In this document: in pieces, positions 25,319 to 34,559 of the stretch | Layout: every line of letters starts with the position of its first letter | Numbering within the stretch: the first letter of the stretch is position 1 | Assembly (NCBI GenBank): GCA_016223005.1 | Contig: JACRPW010000041.1 | Location: 1 to 44,417 of the forward strand | Direction of reading: 5' to 3' | Length of the DNA stretch: 44,417 nucleotides | Source: Deltaproteobacteria bacterium | Lineage (GTDB): Bacteria; Desulfobacterota; GWC2-55-46; UBA9637; GWC2-42-11 | Position numbers and translations under genes: made by a program | The notes under the pieces: model-generated | Seen by the model: the letters and a program-made list of their open reading frames with translations, nothing else | Told to the model about the DNA's origin: nothing | Database searches by the model: none

Positions 25319-26689
25319 ATGGAAGTATCGGTATTCAGTTACGCAGGTATTGTTGTAGGCATCTTCATTTTGGTAATTACAATTGCCTATCCTATTTTTG
25401 CAATCTATCTGCTTCCTGTTGCATTTTCTCTTTCACCCGAGATAGTTGTTGGAGCAACTGCTGCAAGAGAAATAACTGTAAGAATAGAAGATTTTCTGAT
25501 AGCAGTATTGCTGATAAGGATTCTCTTTGAATTTGTTCTGATGGGGCAGTTCCCGCCGCCTAAACTCCGTTACAATGCAGTAATAATCCTGTCCATGTTT
25601 TTATATTCCATGAGTCTGGTTCTTTCAACATCTGCAGGTGTCGCAATTCTGGCGGTCTCACCAACTGGAGGTTTCTTTTTTGTTCTTAAGTTAATTCAAT
25701 TCTTTTTATTTTATTTCGTCTTCTTTTATTACATCCGCAGCCAAAGAGATATAAACATAGTTCTGGCAGTATCACTAATTACTTTGTCAATTATGACAAT
25801 ATATGGGACTTTGCAGATTCCTTTAGGAGAAAGAATATCTATGCCGTTTGAAGGTAGTAAAGCAGGAGAGGCTGAGCCAAACACATTTGGCGGATATCTT
25901 GTGCTCTTAGGTTCTATTGTTGCAGGACTCTATAGCCATGAAACAAAAAGAATAAAAAGGGTGGTATATATCTTGTTAATAGCATCTGCTATTGTTCCTC
26001 TTGTTTATACGCAGTCAAGGACATCGTGGGCATCAGCATGGGTTGCCTTAATGGTATTTCTTATTATAACTAAAGGGTTACAGCGTAAGGTTGTTATATT
26101 CTCATTGATGCTCCTTGTTGTTATGTCCCTTCCACTTATGCCTGGAAAGATTAAACAGAGGGCAGAATTCTGGAAATCTGAAGAGGGGTTTAGATCTACA
26201 GAAACCGTAGGTGGAACTACGTTTGACCCTTCTACATCAGAGCGAATAGGAAAATATAGACAAATACCGCGATATTTTTCTAGAAATCCTGTTCTTGGTG
26301 TTGGAGTTACAGGTGCAGGATTTATTGATGGGCAGTATGTCCGTGTCATAATTGAGACAGGCTTATTAGGGGTATTTACCTTTTCCTACTTTCTTTATGT
26401 AATCTTAAGGTATATGTATTCAGTTTATAAGAGTACTGCTATTCCTTTTAGTAAAGGATTTTCTCTGGGTCTGTTTTGTGGAACTATAGGTATGCTTGTT
26501 CATGGTCTTGGTGCAACTACCTTTTTTATTGTTAGAATTGTTGAACCATACATGATGTTTCTAGCCATTCTGGTCAGCCATGGGTATATTACATCCGTGA
26601 GTAAAAAGGCAGAAATGCCTATACCCTCGCAATATGTCTACCCATATTTAATATGGCATCCTGCTACAGAAAGCAGAGTAGATACATAA
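25319..26689 (+). CDS. O-antigen polymerase/ligase-like membrane protein (Wzy/WaaL family)
   Basis: A 456-residue multi-pass membrane protein with about ten hydrophobic segments. The family-typical region between the later helices has VYTQSRTSWASAWVALMVFL, PLMPGKIKQRAEFW and, after a periplasmic loop, the conserved RIGKYRQIPRYFSRNPVLGVGVTGAGF. This pattern is of the PF04932 O-antigen ligase/polymerase group. Since the Wzc-like gene ends 19 bases before it, Wzy-type polymerisation is likelier than LPS ligation, but the sequence alone cannot decide. The stop and the next start are adjacent (TAA-ATG), implying coupling. Confidence 0.82.
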   Translation: MEVSVFSYAGIVVGIFILVITIAYPIFAIYLLPVAFSLSPEIVVGATAAREITVRIEDFLIAVLLIRILFEFVLMGQFPPPKLRYNAVIILSMFLYSMSLVLSTSAGVAILAVSPTGGFFFVLKLIQFFLFYFVFFYYIRSQRDINIVLAVSLITLSIMTIYGTLQIPLGERISMPFEGSKAGEAEPNTFGGYLVLLGSIVAGLYSHETKRIKRVVYILLIASAIVPLVYTQSRTSWASAWVALMVFLIITKGLQRKVVIFSLMLLVVMSLPLMPGKIKQRAEFWKSEEGFRSTETVGGTTFDPSTSERIGKYRQIPRYFSRNPVLGVGVTGAGFIDGQYVRVIIETGLLGVFTFSYFLYVILRYMYSVYKSTAIPFSKGFSLGLFCGTIGMLVHGLGATTFFIVRIVEPYMMFLAILVSHGYITSVSKKAEMPIPSQYVYPYLIWHPATESRVDT

Positions 26690-27391
26690 ATGAGGATTGC
26701 CATCCATCAGCCCCAGTTTATGCCCTGGCTTGGATATCTTGACAAGATGGACAAGGTTGATGTCTTTGTCCTGCTTGACAATGTCCAGTTTAAAAAAAAC
26801 GAGTTTCAGAATAGAAATAAGATAAGGACTGCAGATGGTTGGATGTGGTTGACAGTCCCAGTTAGATTTAGTTTTGGTGATAAAATCATAGATGTCAAGA
26901 TTGATAATAAGCATGATTGGCAGAAAAAACATTTATATACCCTTCAAACAAATTATGGAAGAGCCGATTTTTTCAAAGAATATTATCCGCAATTTGAGAG
27001 ATTATATAAAAGAGAATTTGACATGTTGTCCCCATTGAATTATGAGACCATAATGCTTATAAAAAAATTCTTTTCTATAAAGTCAGAGATAGTAATGGCA
27101 AGTTCTATTCCAGATTTAAGTAATGATCCAACCCAGAGATTAATAGATATTTGCAGATATTTTAATGCAGATACTTATTTGGCTGGTGCAGGCGGTAAAG
27201 GATATATGGAATGTAGTAGATTTATAGATGCTGGTATTAAACTAAGTTTTCAGCATTTCGCTCATCCTGAATATGAGCAGATTTATGGAAAATTTGAACC
27301 TTATATGTCGTCAATTGACTTTATCTTTAACTTAGGGAATAATTTTGATATGGTGAGAGTATTGAATAGAGATATAGAAGAATATAAATGA
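26690..27391 (+). CDS. WbqC-like family protein
   Basis: A 233-residue protein opening MRIAIHQPQFMPWLGYLDKM, the signature of the WbqC family (PF08889), and continuing with DNVQFKKNEFQNRNKIR and WLTVPV near the N-terminal third, GAGGKGYM near 165-172 and HPEYEQIYG. Function in the family is uncertain. Members are found in O-antigen and nonulosonate clusters beside DegT aminotransferases and may process amino sugars. The start follows the polymerase stop with zero spacing, and the stop overlaps the next ATG by four bases (ATGA), so three genes are coupled. Confidence 0.85.
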   Translation: MRIAIHQPQFMPWLGYLDKMDKVDVFVLLDNVQFKKNEFQNRNKIRTADGWMWLTVPVRFSFGDKIIDVKIDNKHDWQKKHLYTLQTNYGRADFFKEYYPQFERLYKREFDMLSPLNYETIMLIKKFFSIKSEIVMASSIPDLSNDPTQRLIDICRYFNADTYLAGAGGKGYMECSRFIDAGIKLSFQHFAHPEYEQIYGKFEPYMSSIDFIFNLGNNFDMVRVLNRDIEEYK

Positions 27392-28440
27392 TACCGCATT
27401 CAAAACCCACCATTGAAAAAGAAGAATTATCCGCAGTTTCAGATGTTCTTTCTTTAGGTCAAATTTCTCAGGGTCTACAAGTTAAAGAGTTTGAAAGACA
27501 CTTTGAGGAGTTTTTTGGTCTTAAAAAAGCCGTAGCAGTCAATTCAGGAACTTCAGCCTTGCATTTAGCGCTTATTGCTGTTGGTGTAAAAACAGGGGAT
27601 GAGGTTGTGATTCCAAGTTTTGTATGCACTGCCCTACTAAATGCGGTTAATTATATTGGTGCTGTGCCTGTGATTGCAGATATTAATGAAGAGGACTTTA
27701 ACTTAAGTCCTGGGGATACAAAAAAAAGGATTACAAAAAAGACAAAGGCGATTATTATCCCCCACATGTTTGGGACCCCATGCAATGAAATTCATGGGTT
27801 TAAAGATATAGGTATACCTATTATAGAAGACTGTGCCCAATCAATTGGTGCAAAGATTAGCGGGCATTATGTTGGCACAATGGGTGATGTCAGCACCTTC
27901 TCGTTTTATGCTACAAAGATTATGACAACGGGTGAGGGCGGCATGGTGGCAAGCAATTAATTGGAACTGATGGAAAGGATTTATGACTTGCGGGATTATG
28001 ATAACAAAGATGATTACATGGTAAGATATAATTATAAGATGACAGACATTCAGGCAGCAATGGGTATTGAGCAACTTAAGAAACTACAGGATTTTATATA
28101 TAGAAGAAGAGTCATAGCCGAAAGATATAATGAAGGGTTTAAAGATTTGCCCGTAAGACTGCCTGTTATAGCATCTAATATAGAATGTATCTGGTTTAGG
28201 TATGTCCTCTGTTCTGAAAGGGCAGATAGTCTGATAAAATATCTGCATGAAAATGGGATTAGTGCAGTTAAACCTATTTTTAAGCCGCTTCATATATTAT
28301 TAGGTAACAAAGGAGACTGTCCAATTTCTGAGAAGGTATGGAATAATACTGTATCTCTGCCTATATATCCATTATTGTCATTGGCTGAAGTTGATGAGGT
28401 AATTAAATACATGAAACTTTTTTATATTCAGAGGAGATGA
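27388..28440 (+). pseudogene. DegT/DnrJ/EryC1 aminotransferase split by an in-frame TAA
   Basis: A 350-codon PLP aminotransferase frame cut by one TAA at 27958-27960 with no frameshift. Before it: PKP motif substitute, NSGTSALHLAL phosphate turn, IEDCAQSIG (pyridine-binding Asp), FSFYATKIMTTGEGGMVASN with Schiff-base Lys177. After it: LELMERIYDLRDYDNKDDY, the conserved RYNYKMTDIQAAMGIEQL, and the small domain to residue 350. The truncated 190-residue product would lack the C-terminal domain and part of the active site. Internal reinitiation at 27970 (ATG) cannot restore a single chain. Either a nonsense mutation or a sequence error. Confidence 0.85.
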
Positions 28441-28441
28441 T

Positions 28442-29509
28442 ATGAAAAGTATTGTAGTTACAGGTTCATCTGGGTTGATCGGTTCTGAAGTTGTGCTCTT
28501 TTTTAGTAAATGTGGCTTTGAAGTGCATGGTATTGATAATAACCAACGTGCAGTCTTCTTTGGTCCGCAGGGGGATACCCGCTGGAACCAGCAGCGTCTT
28601 CAGAAATCTATATCTGGTTTTTATCATCATGAGATTGATATTCGTGACCGGCAAGGTATACTTAACTTAATAAAAAAAATTTGTCCTGTCTGTACTATCC
28701 ATTCGGCTTCTCAACCTTCTCACGACCGAGCAGCAGATATCCCCTTTGATGATTTTGATACTAATGCAGTGGGAACCTTGAATTTATTGGAAGCAGTACG
28801 TAGATTTTGCCCAGAGTCGCCATTTATCCATATGTCCACAAATAAAGTTTATGGCGATTTACCGAATTCAATCAAATTAAAGGAAATGGAAACACGGTGG
28901 GATTATAATGAACCACAATATGGATATGGAATTCCTGAAACTTTTTCTATTGACCAATCAAAACATTCCCTGTTTGGTGCTTCTAAAGTGGCTGCAGATA
29001 TTATGGTACAGGAATATGGACGTTATTTTAATATGCCAACCTGCTGCCTGCGCGGCGGTTGTTTAACCGGGCCCAATCATTCTGGTGTAGAACTTCATGG
29101 TTTTTTAAGTTATCTGGTGAAATGCAACCTTGAAGGCATTGAATACAAAATTTATGGATATAAAGGAAAACAGGTAAGAGATAATATTCATTCTGAGGAT
29201 GTGGCACGTTTCATGTTTGAGTTTTATAAAAACCCTCGTTGCGGTGAAGTTTATAATCTCGGCGGAGGAAAGGAAAACTCTTGCTCTATCATGGAGGCAT
29301 TTAAAATTGCGGAATCATTAACAGGAAAGAAACAGGTTTATACTTATACAGAGCAAAATCGTATCGGAGACCATATCTGTTATTATAGTGACTTAAGAAA
29401 AATGAAATCGCATTATCCGAAATGGGATATTACAAAATCACTTGAACAGACGATTGGTGAGATTGTGGAAGCGTGGCAACAGCGACTATTGAAGGATTGT
29501 AACCCATAG
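28442..29509 (+). CDS. CDP-paratose 2-epimerase-like NAD-dependent epimerase
   Basis: A 355-residue extended SDR. N-terminal NAD loop [14 protein letters not shown] at residues 5-18, then [22 protein letters not shown] near 36-57, a segment characteristic of CDP-paratose/tyvelose 2-epimerases (RfbE). ASQPSHDRA near 92-100 and STNKVYGD near 136-143 follow, with a [10 protein letters not shown] segment carrying the lysine of the catalytic region. Probably makes a 2-epimer of a dideoxy or related nucleotide sugar. It begins one base after the DegT frame ends. The base composition and codon choice of 28.4-31.4 kb look somewhat richer in GC than flanking genes, an impression only. Confidence 0.75.
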   Translation: MKSIVVTGSSGLIGSEVVLFFSKCGFEVHGIDNNQRAVFFGPQGDTRWNQQRLQKSISGFYHHEIDIRDRQGILNLIKKICPVCTIHSASQPSHDRAADIPFDDFDTNAVGTLNLLEAVRRFCPESPFIHMSTNKVYGDLPNSIKLKEMETRWDYNEPQYGYGIPETFSIDQSKHSLFGASKVAADIMVQEYGRYFNMPTCCLRGGCLTGPNHSGVELHGFLSYLVKCNLEGIEYKIYGYKGKQVRDNIHSEDVARFMFEFYKNPRCGEVYNLGGGKENSCSIMEAFKIAESLTGKKQVYTYTEQNRIGDHICYYSDLRKMKSHYPKWDITKSLEQTIGEIVEAWQQRLLKDCNP

Positions 29510-29557
29510 GAGATGCTATAAGCACAGTGTGGCACGAAATTAGGAGTTTATTATTTT

Positions 29558-30631
29558 ATGAAGTTGTTGATTACAGGGATATGCGGGTTCGTTGGTAGTG
29601 CATTGGCAAGATATTTATTAAATGCCAAATCTGGACTAACCATTTATGGACTGGACAATCTTATTCGTCAAGGTAGTGAGTTAAACAGGGGCGAACTTCT
29701 GAAATTGGGTATTAAACTCTTTCATGGCGACATCCGAATTCAATCAGATTTTGACACATTGCCTGATGTAGACTGGTTGATTGATGCCGCTGCCAACCCG
29801 AGTGTGCTGGCTGGAGTGGATGGTAAAACGAGCAGTCGTCAACTTATAGAACACAACCTCTGTGGAACTGTAAACATACTTGAGTATTGCAAAAGGCATC
29901 AAGCAGGGTTTATACTTATTAGCACCAGCCGGGTTTATTCCATTAAGCCATTGTCAGAGATAGATGTTGAAGTAAGTGGTAATGCCTACCGTTTAAAAGA
30001 AAATGCCGTTTTACCTCAAGGTTTGACACCTTTAGGAGTTAATGAGCAATTTAGCACAATCCCGCCTCTTTCTCTTTATGGCAGCACTAAGTTTGCATCA
30101 GAAATACTTGCACTTGAATATGGAAAAATGTTTAATTTTCCAGTTTGGATAAACCGGTGCGGAGTTCTGGCTGGAGCTGGTCAATTTGGAAAAGCAGACC
30201 AGGGAATATTTGCATTCTGGATAAATGCATATCTTCGGAGAAATCCGCTAAAATATATAGGTTTTGAAGGGAATGGGTGCCAAGTTCGGGACGCCTTGCA
30301 TCCTCGCGACTTAACACCCTTGCTCCTGAATCAGATGTCTAGCATATCTTCACAGGATATTCCTCAGATAGTTAATATTGGAGGCGGGATTATCAATGCC
30401 ATGTCACTTGCAGAGATTAGTGAATGGTGCGCTGATAGATTCGGCTGGCATGAGATATTAAGCGATCCTCATCCCCGCCAATTTGACATTCCATGGATGG
30501 TTATGGACTACTCTTTGGCAAAACAAGTTTGGGATTGGCAGCCACAGACCCCACTGCAACAAATATTAATAGAAGTATCTGAACATGCAGAAAGGAATCC
30601 TGATTGGTTACAAATCTCCGGAGCATTATGA
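29558..30631 (+). CDS. NAD-dependent epimerase/dehydratase
   Basis: A 357-residue extended SDR with LLITGICGFVGSALARYLL at residues 3-21, a DAAANPSVLAGVDG segment near 82-95, STSRVYS near 128-134 (active-site serine strand) and LYGSTKFASEILALEYGK with Tyr and Lys of the YxxxK motif near 181-185. VNIGGG near 277 and a C-terminal WDWQP-type end are typical of nucleotide-sugar epimerases. Related to, but distinct from, the preceding CDP-paratose-type enzyme. The substrate is not predictable. Its stop overlaps the next start (ATGA at 30628). Confidence 0.82.
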   Translation: MKLLITGICGFVGSALARYLLNAKSGLTIYGLDNLIRQGSELNRGELLKLGIKLFHGDIRIQSDFDTLPDVDWLIDAAANPSVLAGVDGKTSSRQLIEHNLCGTVNILEYCKRHQAGFILISTSRVYSIKPLSEIDVEVSGNAYRLKENAVLPQGLTPLGVNEQFSTIPPLSLYGSTKFASEILALEYGKMFNFPVWINRCGVLAGAGQFGKADQGIFAFWINAYLRRNPLKYIGFEGNGCQVRDALHPRDLTPLLLNQMSSISSQDIPQIVNIGGGIINAMSLAEISEWCADRFGWHEILSDPHPRQFDIPWMVMDYSLAKQVWDWQPQTPLQQILIEVSEHAERNPDWLQISGAL

Positions 30632-31395
30632 AAACAGAACAGGAATCTAAACCACTTAAATTGCTTTCCGTTGTAATACCAGCAAAGAATGAAGAAGGGT
30701 GTATTTGCTCAACTGTAGAACACTTGAACCTAGAACTACGGCTTCATAACATCCCGCATGAGATCGTAATGGTTGATGACGGCAGCGCTGACCAAACATG
30801 GAAACTAGTAACAGAACTTAAAGAACATATTCCACAGTTAATGCCAGTTAAAAATGATGGGCTGCATGGTTTCGGCCGTGCAATTATTCGCGGACTTGAC
30901 AATATGACCGGAGACGCTGTAGTTATTATGATGGCGGACGAATCTGATGATTGTCGGGATGTGGTTCGTTACTGGAATGAATTGAATAAAGGGGTGGATT
31001 GTGTTTTTGGCAGCCGGTTTATAAAAGGTGGAGGTACTATTGATTATCCTCTGGTCAAAAAGGTACTCAACCGTTTAGCAAATACCTTTATCAAACTCTT
31101 GTTCCGAATCCGTCTGAATGACACTACCAATGCATTTAAGGCATATCGGAGCGAAGTAATTGATGGATGTAAGCCGCTGATCTCTCCGCATTTTAATCTG
31201 ACTGTAGAATTACCGCTTAAGGCAATTGTTCGTGGATACACATGGTCGGTCATTCCTATTACATGGCGAAACCGCAGGACTGGTGTTGCCAAATTAAAGA
31301 TAAAGGAAATGGGCAGCCGCTACTTATTTATATGCCTTTATGTATGGCTTGAAAAATATTTTTCCATGGGAGACTACAAGAAATGTGTCAAATGA
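30628..31395 (+). CDS. GT2 glycosyltransferase, DPM1/GtrB-like
   Basis: A 255-residue GT-A enzyme. The ATG at 30628 overlaps the upstream stop and is preferred over a TTG at 30604. Seen: LLSVVIPAKNEEGCI at about 13-27, MVDDGSADQTW with the DD metal-binding motif, NDGLHGFGRAIIRGL, a second acidic MADESDD, and GSRFIKGGG with a VKKVLNRLANTFIKLLF membrane-associated helix near 143-159. Typical of polyisoprenyl-phosphate hexose transferases, but it lacks the two C-terminal membrane helices of GtrB. It probably loads a sugar on the lipid carrier used by the adjacent DUF2029 transferase. Confidence 0.85.
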   Translation: MKTEQESKPLKLLSVVIPAKNEEGCICSTVEHLNLELRLHNIPHEIVMVDDGSADQTWKLVTELKEHIPQLMPVKNDGLHGFGRAIIRGLDNMTGDAVVIMMADESDDCRDVVRYWNELNKGVDCVFGSRFIKGGGTIDYPLVKKVLNRLANTFIKLLFRIRLNDTTNAFKAYRSEVIDGCKPLISPHFNLTVELPLKAIVRGYTWSVIPITWRNRRTGVAKLKIKEMGSRYLFICLYVWLEKYFSMGDYKKCVK

Positions 31396-31527
31396 ACCAC
31401 CACCGTCTGAATACGGCGCTAACTACGGTTAGACTAAGTTGCCTTTAGTCGACAAAACGACTCTATTCTTAAAACCATTAACTGTAGCCGATAGTGCGGG
31501 TTGATTTTACAGAGGGGGAATGTCAAA
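31396..31527. other. Intergenic stretch with two small hairpins
   Basis: 132 bases without a gene. CTAAC-TACG-GTTAG (31419-31432) and AGTCG-ACAAAA-CGACT (31447-31462) can form short stems. Neither is followed by a strong T tract, so no terminator is claimed. A GAGGGGG ribosome site at 31512-31518 serves the next gene. It ends the GT2 transcription segment. Confidence 0.4.
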
Positions 31528-32772
31528 ATGATTGAAAAAAGGAAATTTATTGTCCTGCTGATAATTGCCTCATCATTTTTGGTCTTAACATATTTTCATT
31601 CAATTACAAAGATGGTTTTGGTGGAAAGGAACTTTTGCGATTTTGCCAGTTATTATTTTTATGCAAATCTGCTGAACGATGGTAAGGATGTATATCTTCT
31701 TACAAGAGATAAAAATCTTGCAGAAGAACATACGCAATTAAGGCTATTAGCGGAAGGTTCAGAAATTCCTGTCCATATCTGTTTTGGAGCAGTATACTCA
31801 CCAATATTTTTTTATCTCATATCGTTTCTTGCAAAATTTAAGTTTACAACTGCCAATTTGGTATGGTTGCTAATAAACAATTTATTGGTTATTGCTGCCA
31901 TGGTGCTCTGGATATTCATGCATAGATACAGAGATAGTTGCTTGATTTTGGCGTCCATTATTGTGATGTTTGCAAGTCAACCGTTATTAGAAAATATGGG
32001 AATTGGGCAGGTAGGTGTTATTTTTTTATTTCTATTCCTTCTGGTAGCCTGCCTGTATAATGGAAAGATGGAATATCTTTGCGGTCCTGCTTTAGCATTT
32101 GTCTTACTTTTAAAGCCTCAATGGGGTTTGATATTGTTATTTTTCTTGTGGAAAAGGTCATATACAGTAGTTATATCTACGATAATAAGTTATATAGCGT
32201 TTCGTCTTATAGGCGTTCTTTTATATGGTTTTGATATAGAAGCGTCTTACTGGCAAAGTCTATTTTACTGGTCTCATATTCAGACAGGAGATGTAATGGA
32301 ATTTTCTTTAAAAGCGGTTATTAATAGGATCTTTTTTGGAATATTGCCAGAACAAATGAAACTTGCATCTATAATGTATATATCTGTCAGTTTAATGTTG
32401 GTTATTCTTACTTTCAGGCAGATTCCTAGAATAAAGAATAGTAACGAGTTTCTTTTAGAATATGCTGTGGTAATATCTCTGGTAGTCATTGTTTCTCCAA
32501 AAACTTCAGAACATCATCTGGTGCCGCTCTTTATCCCGTTTGTTGTTGCACTTGACAAGTTGAGTGTAGGAAACATCAGAAGTATTATCTTATTAACTGC
32601 AGCGTTTTGTCTTGTGTCAGTGAAATATTCGTTAATCAATTTTTCTGCTTTTCATGTTGGACTTCCTGCTATTTTAACTGGCGGAAAAATAGTAGGAGTT
32701 TTTATACTTTGGTGGTTGTTGATGGAAACTATATCCCAAAAATATAAAAACGGTATGCAATCTATTCCATGA
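31528..32772 (+). CDS. DUF2029/GT87-like polyprenyl-linked membrane glycosyltransferase
   Basis: A 414-residue integral membrane protein with roughly ten hydrophobic helices. The ATG at 31528 has GAGGGGG about 9 bases upstream and is preferred over the TTG at 31501. The acidic CDFASYYFYANLLNDGKDVY segment near residues 31-50 is the catalytic-loop signature of GT87-type mannosyltransferases (an early periplasmic loop with Asp). LLKPQWGLILLFFLWKRS and SPKTSEHHLVPLFIP segments are also typical. It likely transfers a sugar from a polyprenyl phosphate made by the preceding GT2 to a periplasmic glycan. It converges with the - strand WecA gene. Confidence 0.75.
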   Translation: MIEKRKFIVLLIIASSFLVLTYFHSITKMVLVERNFCDFASYYFYANLLNDGKDVYLLTRDKNLAEEHTQLRLLAEGSEIPVHICFGAVYSPIFFYLISFLAKFKFTTANLVWLLINNLLVIAAMVLWIFMHRYRDSCLILASIIVMFASQPLLENMGIGQVGVIFLFLFLLVACLYNGKMEYLCGPALAFVLLLKPQWGLILLFFLWKRSYTVVISTIISYIAFRLIGVLLYGFDIEASYWQSLFYWSHIQTGDVMEFSLKAVINRIFFGILPEQMKLASIMYISVSLMLVILTFRQIPRIKNSNEFLLEYAVVISLVVIVSPKTSEHHLVPLFIPFVVALDKLSVGNIRSIILLTAAFCLVSVKYSLINFSAFHVGLPAILTGGKIVGVFILWWLLMETISQKYKNGMQSIP

Positions 32773-32806
32773 GTTACATTTTAGAGAATCAATAATGAGG
32801 ATGATA

Positions 32807-33832
32807 TTATCTTATCCTCCAGAGTAACAAAGTAACTATAGCATAAACCAATATTGTCTGAAGAAGTGCTGCTGCAACAAACCAGTCGGAAGTGCCTTTA
32901 TAGATAGCAAATAACGATGGGAAAATTGTGCTATTTGCGGTAATGATATAAATAAAGAGCACTGCTGTTAATCTATCTCCTCCAAATATTTCTGATAGTC
33001 TGTGGTGGATATGGTCTTTACCTGTCCACGATAACCATTCATCAAAATTTTTGACCTTGCCTGTATAGATTCTTGTGACAGTAGTTAATGTCATATCGTA
33101 TATGCAGATAGAAAAGATTATAACAGGCATAATGAGGTTTGTAATACTGGGCATTTCTCCCCATTCAATGTATATACTTGAGCTAGACAAAAAGAACCCT
33201 AAAAATGTGCTCCCGCTGTCTCCAAGAAAGATGCGCGCCTTATATCTCAAATTGAATGGTATAAAACCGCATATTGCCCCGATTACTATGATTATAACCA
33301 CTCCTAGTGTAATATTATTACTGCTAAAGGCAAATATGGCAAGTGTAATACCTATAATGATTCCAATCCCTGATGCCTCTCCATTTATTCCATCAAGAAA
33401 ATTGAAGGCGTTTACTATGCCTACTATCCAGAAAAAGGTTAAAACAAAATTAACTGCCGGTCCTAAAACATAGTCTAATGGCAGTATCTTTACATATACA
33501 CCTGACAGCATTAATATGATTACACTAATGATCTGATATGCTAATCTTGTTCTCTCCCGCAGATGAAAGACATCATCTGCCACCCCGCATATGAACATAA
33601 GAGAGGATGCAATTATAATAGCGATCATCCCTCGGGATAACGGTATGCCTGATATCAAGACTACCGTAATAAACCCGATAAAAACTGCTATTCCACCTAA
33701 TTTTGGAGTAGGTTTGTCATGCACCTTTCTTTCAGCAGGGATATCAAGGATGTTAAATCTAAAGGCAAGTTTTATGATAATTGGTATTATGAGAAAGGAT
33801 ATCAAGAAAGCGAATAATGGCAAAATGGTCAT
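32807..33832 (-). CDS. WecA/MraY-type undecaprenyl-phosphate sugar-1-phosphate transferase
   Basis: A 341-residue polytopic enzyme of the polyprenyl phosphate phosphoglycosyl transferase family. Seen are the HDKPTPKLGG cytoplasmic motif near residues 38-47, FICGVADDVFHLRERT (the DD pair), the NAFNFLDGINGEASG segment near 140-155, FNLRYKARIFLGDSGS near 195-210 and DHIHHRL near 270. The HIHHR-type motif supports WecA rather than MraY. It would start glycan synthesis by moving GlcNAc-1-P or a related sugar phosphate onto undecaprenyl phosphate. It is the last gene of the - strand block, after a strong hairpin repeat. Confidence 0.9.
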   Translation of the reverse strand: MTILPLFAFLISFLIIPIIIKLAFRFNILDIPAERKVHDKPTPKLGGIAVFIGFITVVLISGIPLSRGMIAIIIASSLMFICGVADDVFHLRERTRLAYQIISVIILMLSGVYVKILPLDYVLGPAVNFVLTFFWIVGIVNAFNFLDGINGEASGIGIIIGITLAIFAFSSNNITLGVVIIIVIGAICGFIPFNLRYKARIFLGDSGSTFLGFFLSSSSIYIEWGEMPSITNLIMPVIIFSICIYDMTLTTVTRIYTGKVKNFDEWLSWTGKDHIHHRLSEIFGGDRLTAVLFIYIITANSTIFPSLFAIYKGTSDWFVAAALLQTILVYAIVTLLLWRIR

Positions 33833-33843
33833 GATGTGATTAA

Positions 33844-33919
33844 GACGCGAGAATCGCGGGAAATGCGTAAAAGGCTTCTCGCGATTCTCGCGTTACTTCC
33901 TTTCTCGCAATTCTCGCGG
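33844..33919. repeat. GC-rich palindromic repeat with an 18-bp stem
   Basis: CGCGAGAATCGCG (33846-33858) and CGCGATTCTCGCG (33880-33892) are perfect inverted repeats. The stem extends to about 18 pairs with one G-T and a 13-base loop. A third arm, CTCGCAATTCTCGCG at 33904-33918, is a one-mismatch direct repeat of the second arm and could pair with the first in an alternative fold. It lies between the PIG-L stop and the WecA start on the - strand, so it may attenuate or stabilise the transcript or be a dispersed palindromic element. No T tract is present. Confidence 0.8.
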
Positions 33920-33921
33920 TA

Positions 33922-34542
33922 TTATATAAAGACCCTGAATGGTATATATGCCTCTGCATATTTGACCCTTCCTTCCACCCCTCTGAATATAGCATTTGCA
34001 TCAGTGATTTGTGTAATATTTAATCCCTCTATATTTGTCTTATTTATCTGTGAAGTATGTGAGAATAGCGCCTCAAATTTCCTGTCAATATAATCCGAGA
34101 TATCTACAAAAATGGTTGGACTAAAATCATAGGTGCTTGGGCCCTCATAGAACAGCACATTTTTTGTATATCTGGTTGCTGTGATTGCAGACATGGATAA
34201 TGCCCTGTGGTCCTGATGTGTATCATTATAATGATGCACAAAAACCAAATCAGGTTTAACCTCTCCCACTACACTCTCAATATCAGATATAAGGAGATTA
34301 TTAATAGGCAGTTGTGTATCTAAATAATCACCCCAATAAACCCTTTTAACCCCCAGTCTTTTTGCAGCGTCTTCCTGTTCAGCCTTTCTCTCATCAGGTT
34401 TTCCGCCTGATTCACCGACGGTCATTATCATAAAATAGACCTTTACCTTATTGTCAGCCCATTTTGCTATGGTTCCGCCGCATCCTATCTCTATATCATC
34501 AGGATGGGATCCTAGCGCCAAAACCTTTTCAATCTTTCTCAA
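33922..34542 (-). CDS. PIG-L/LmbE-family deacetylase
   Basis: A 206-residue Zn-dependent N-acetyl-sugar deacetylase. SHPDDIEIGCGGT at about 12-24 provides the metal-binding HPDD, TVGESGG near 42-48, and HHYNDTHQDHRAL near 102-114 the second His cluster. Complete, unlike the deleted homologue at 2482. BshB/MshB enzymes of thiol synthesis belong to the same family, and they pair with a GT4 like the gene next to it. In this locus deacetylation of a lipid-linked amino sugar is equally plausible. It lies 17 bases downstream of the broken GT4 gene. Confidence 0.85.
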   Translation of the reverse strand: MRKIEKVLALGSHPDDIEIGCGGTIAKWADNKVKVYFMIMTVGESGGKPDERKAEQEDAAKRLGVKRVYWGDYLDTQLPINNLLISDIESVVGEVKPDLVFVHHYNDTHQDHRALSMSAITATRYTKNVLFYEGPSTYDFSPTIFVDISDYIDRKFEALFSHTSQINKTNIEGLNITQITDANAIFRGVEGRVKYAEAYIPFRVFI

Positions 34543-34559
34543 ATGAATACCCTCCTATT

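Noticed and set aside
32797-32819. Hairpin GAGGAT/ATCCTC between the converging DUF2029 and WecA genes
   Set aside because: Only about 8 pairs with a wobble, part of it inside WecA codons, and no T tract on either strand, so a terminator is not supported.
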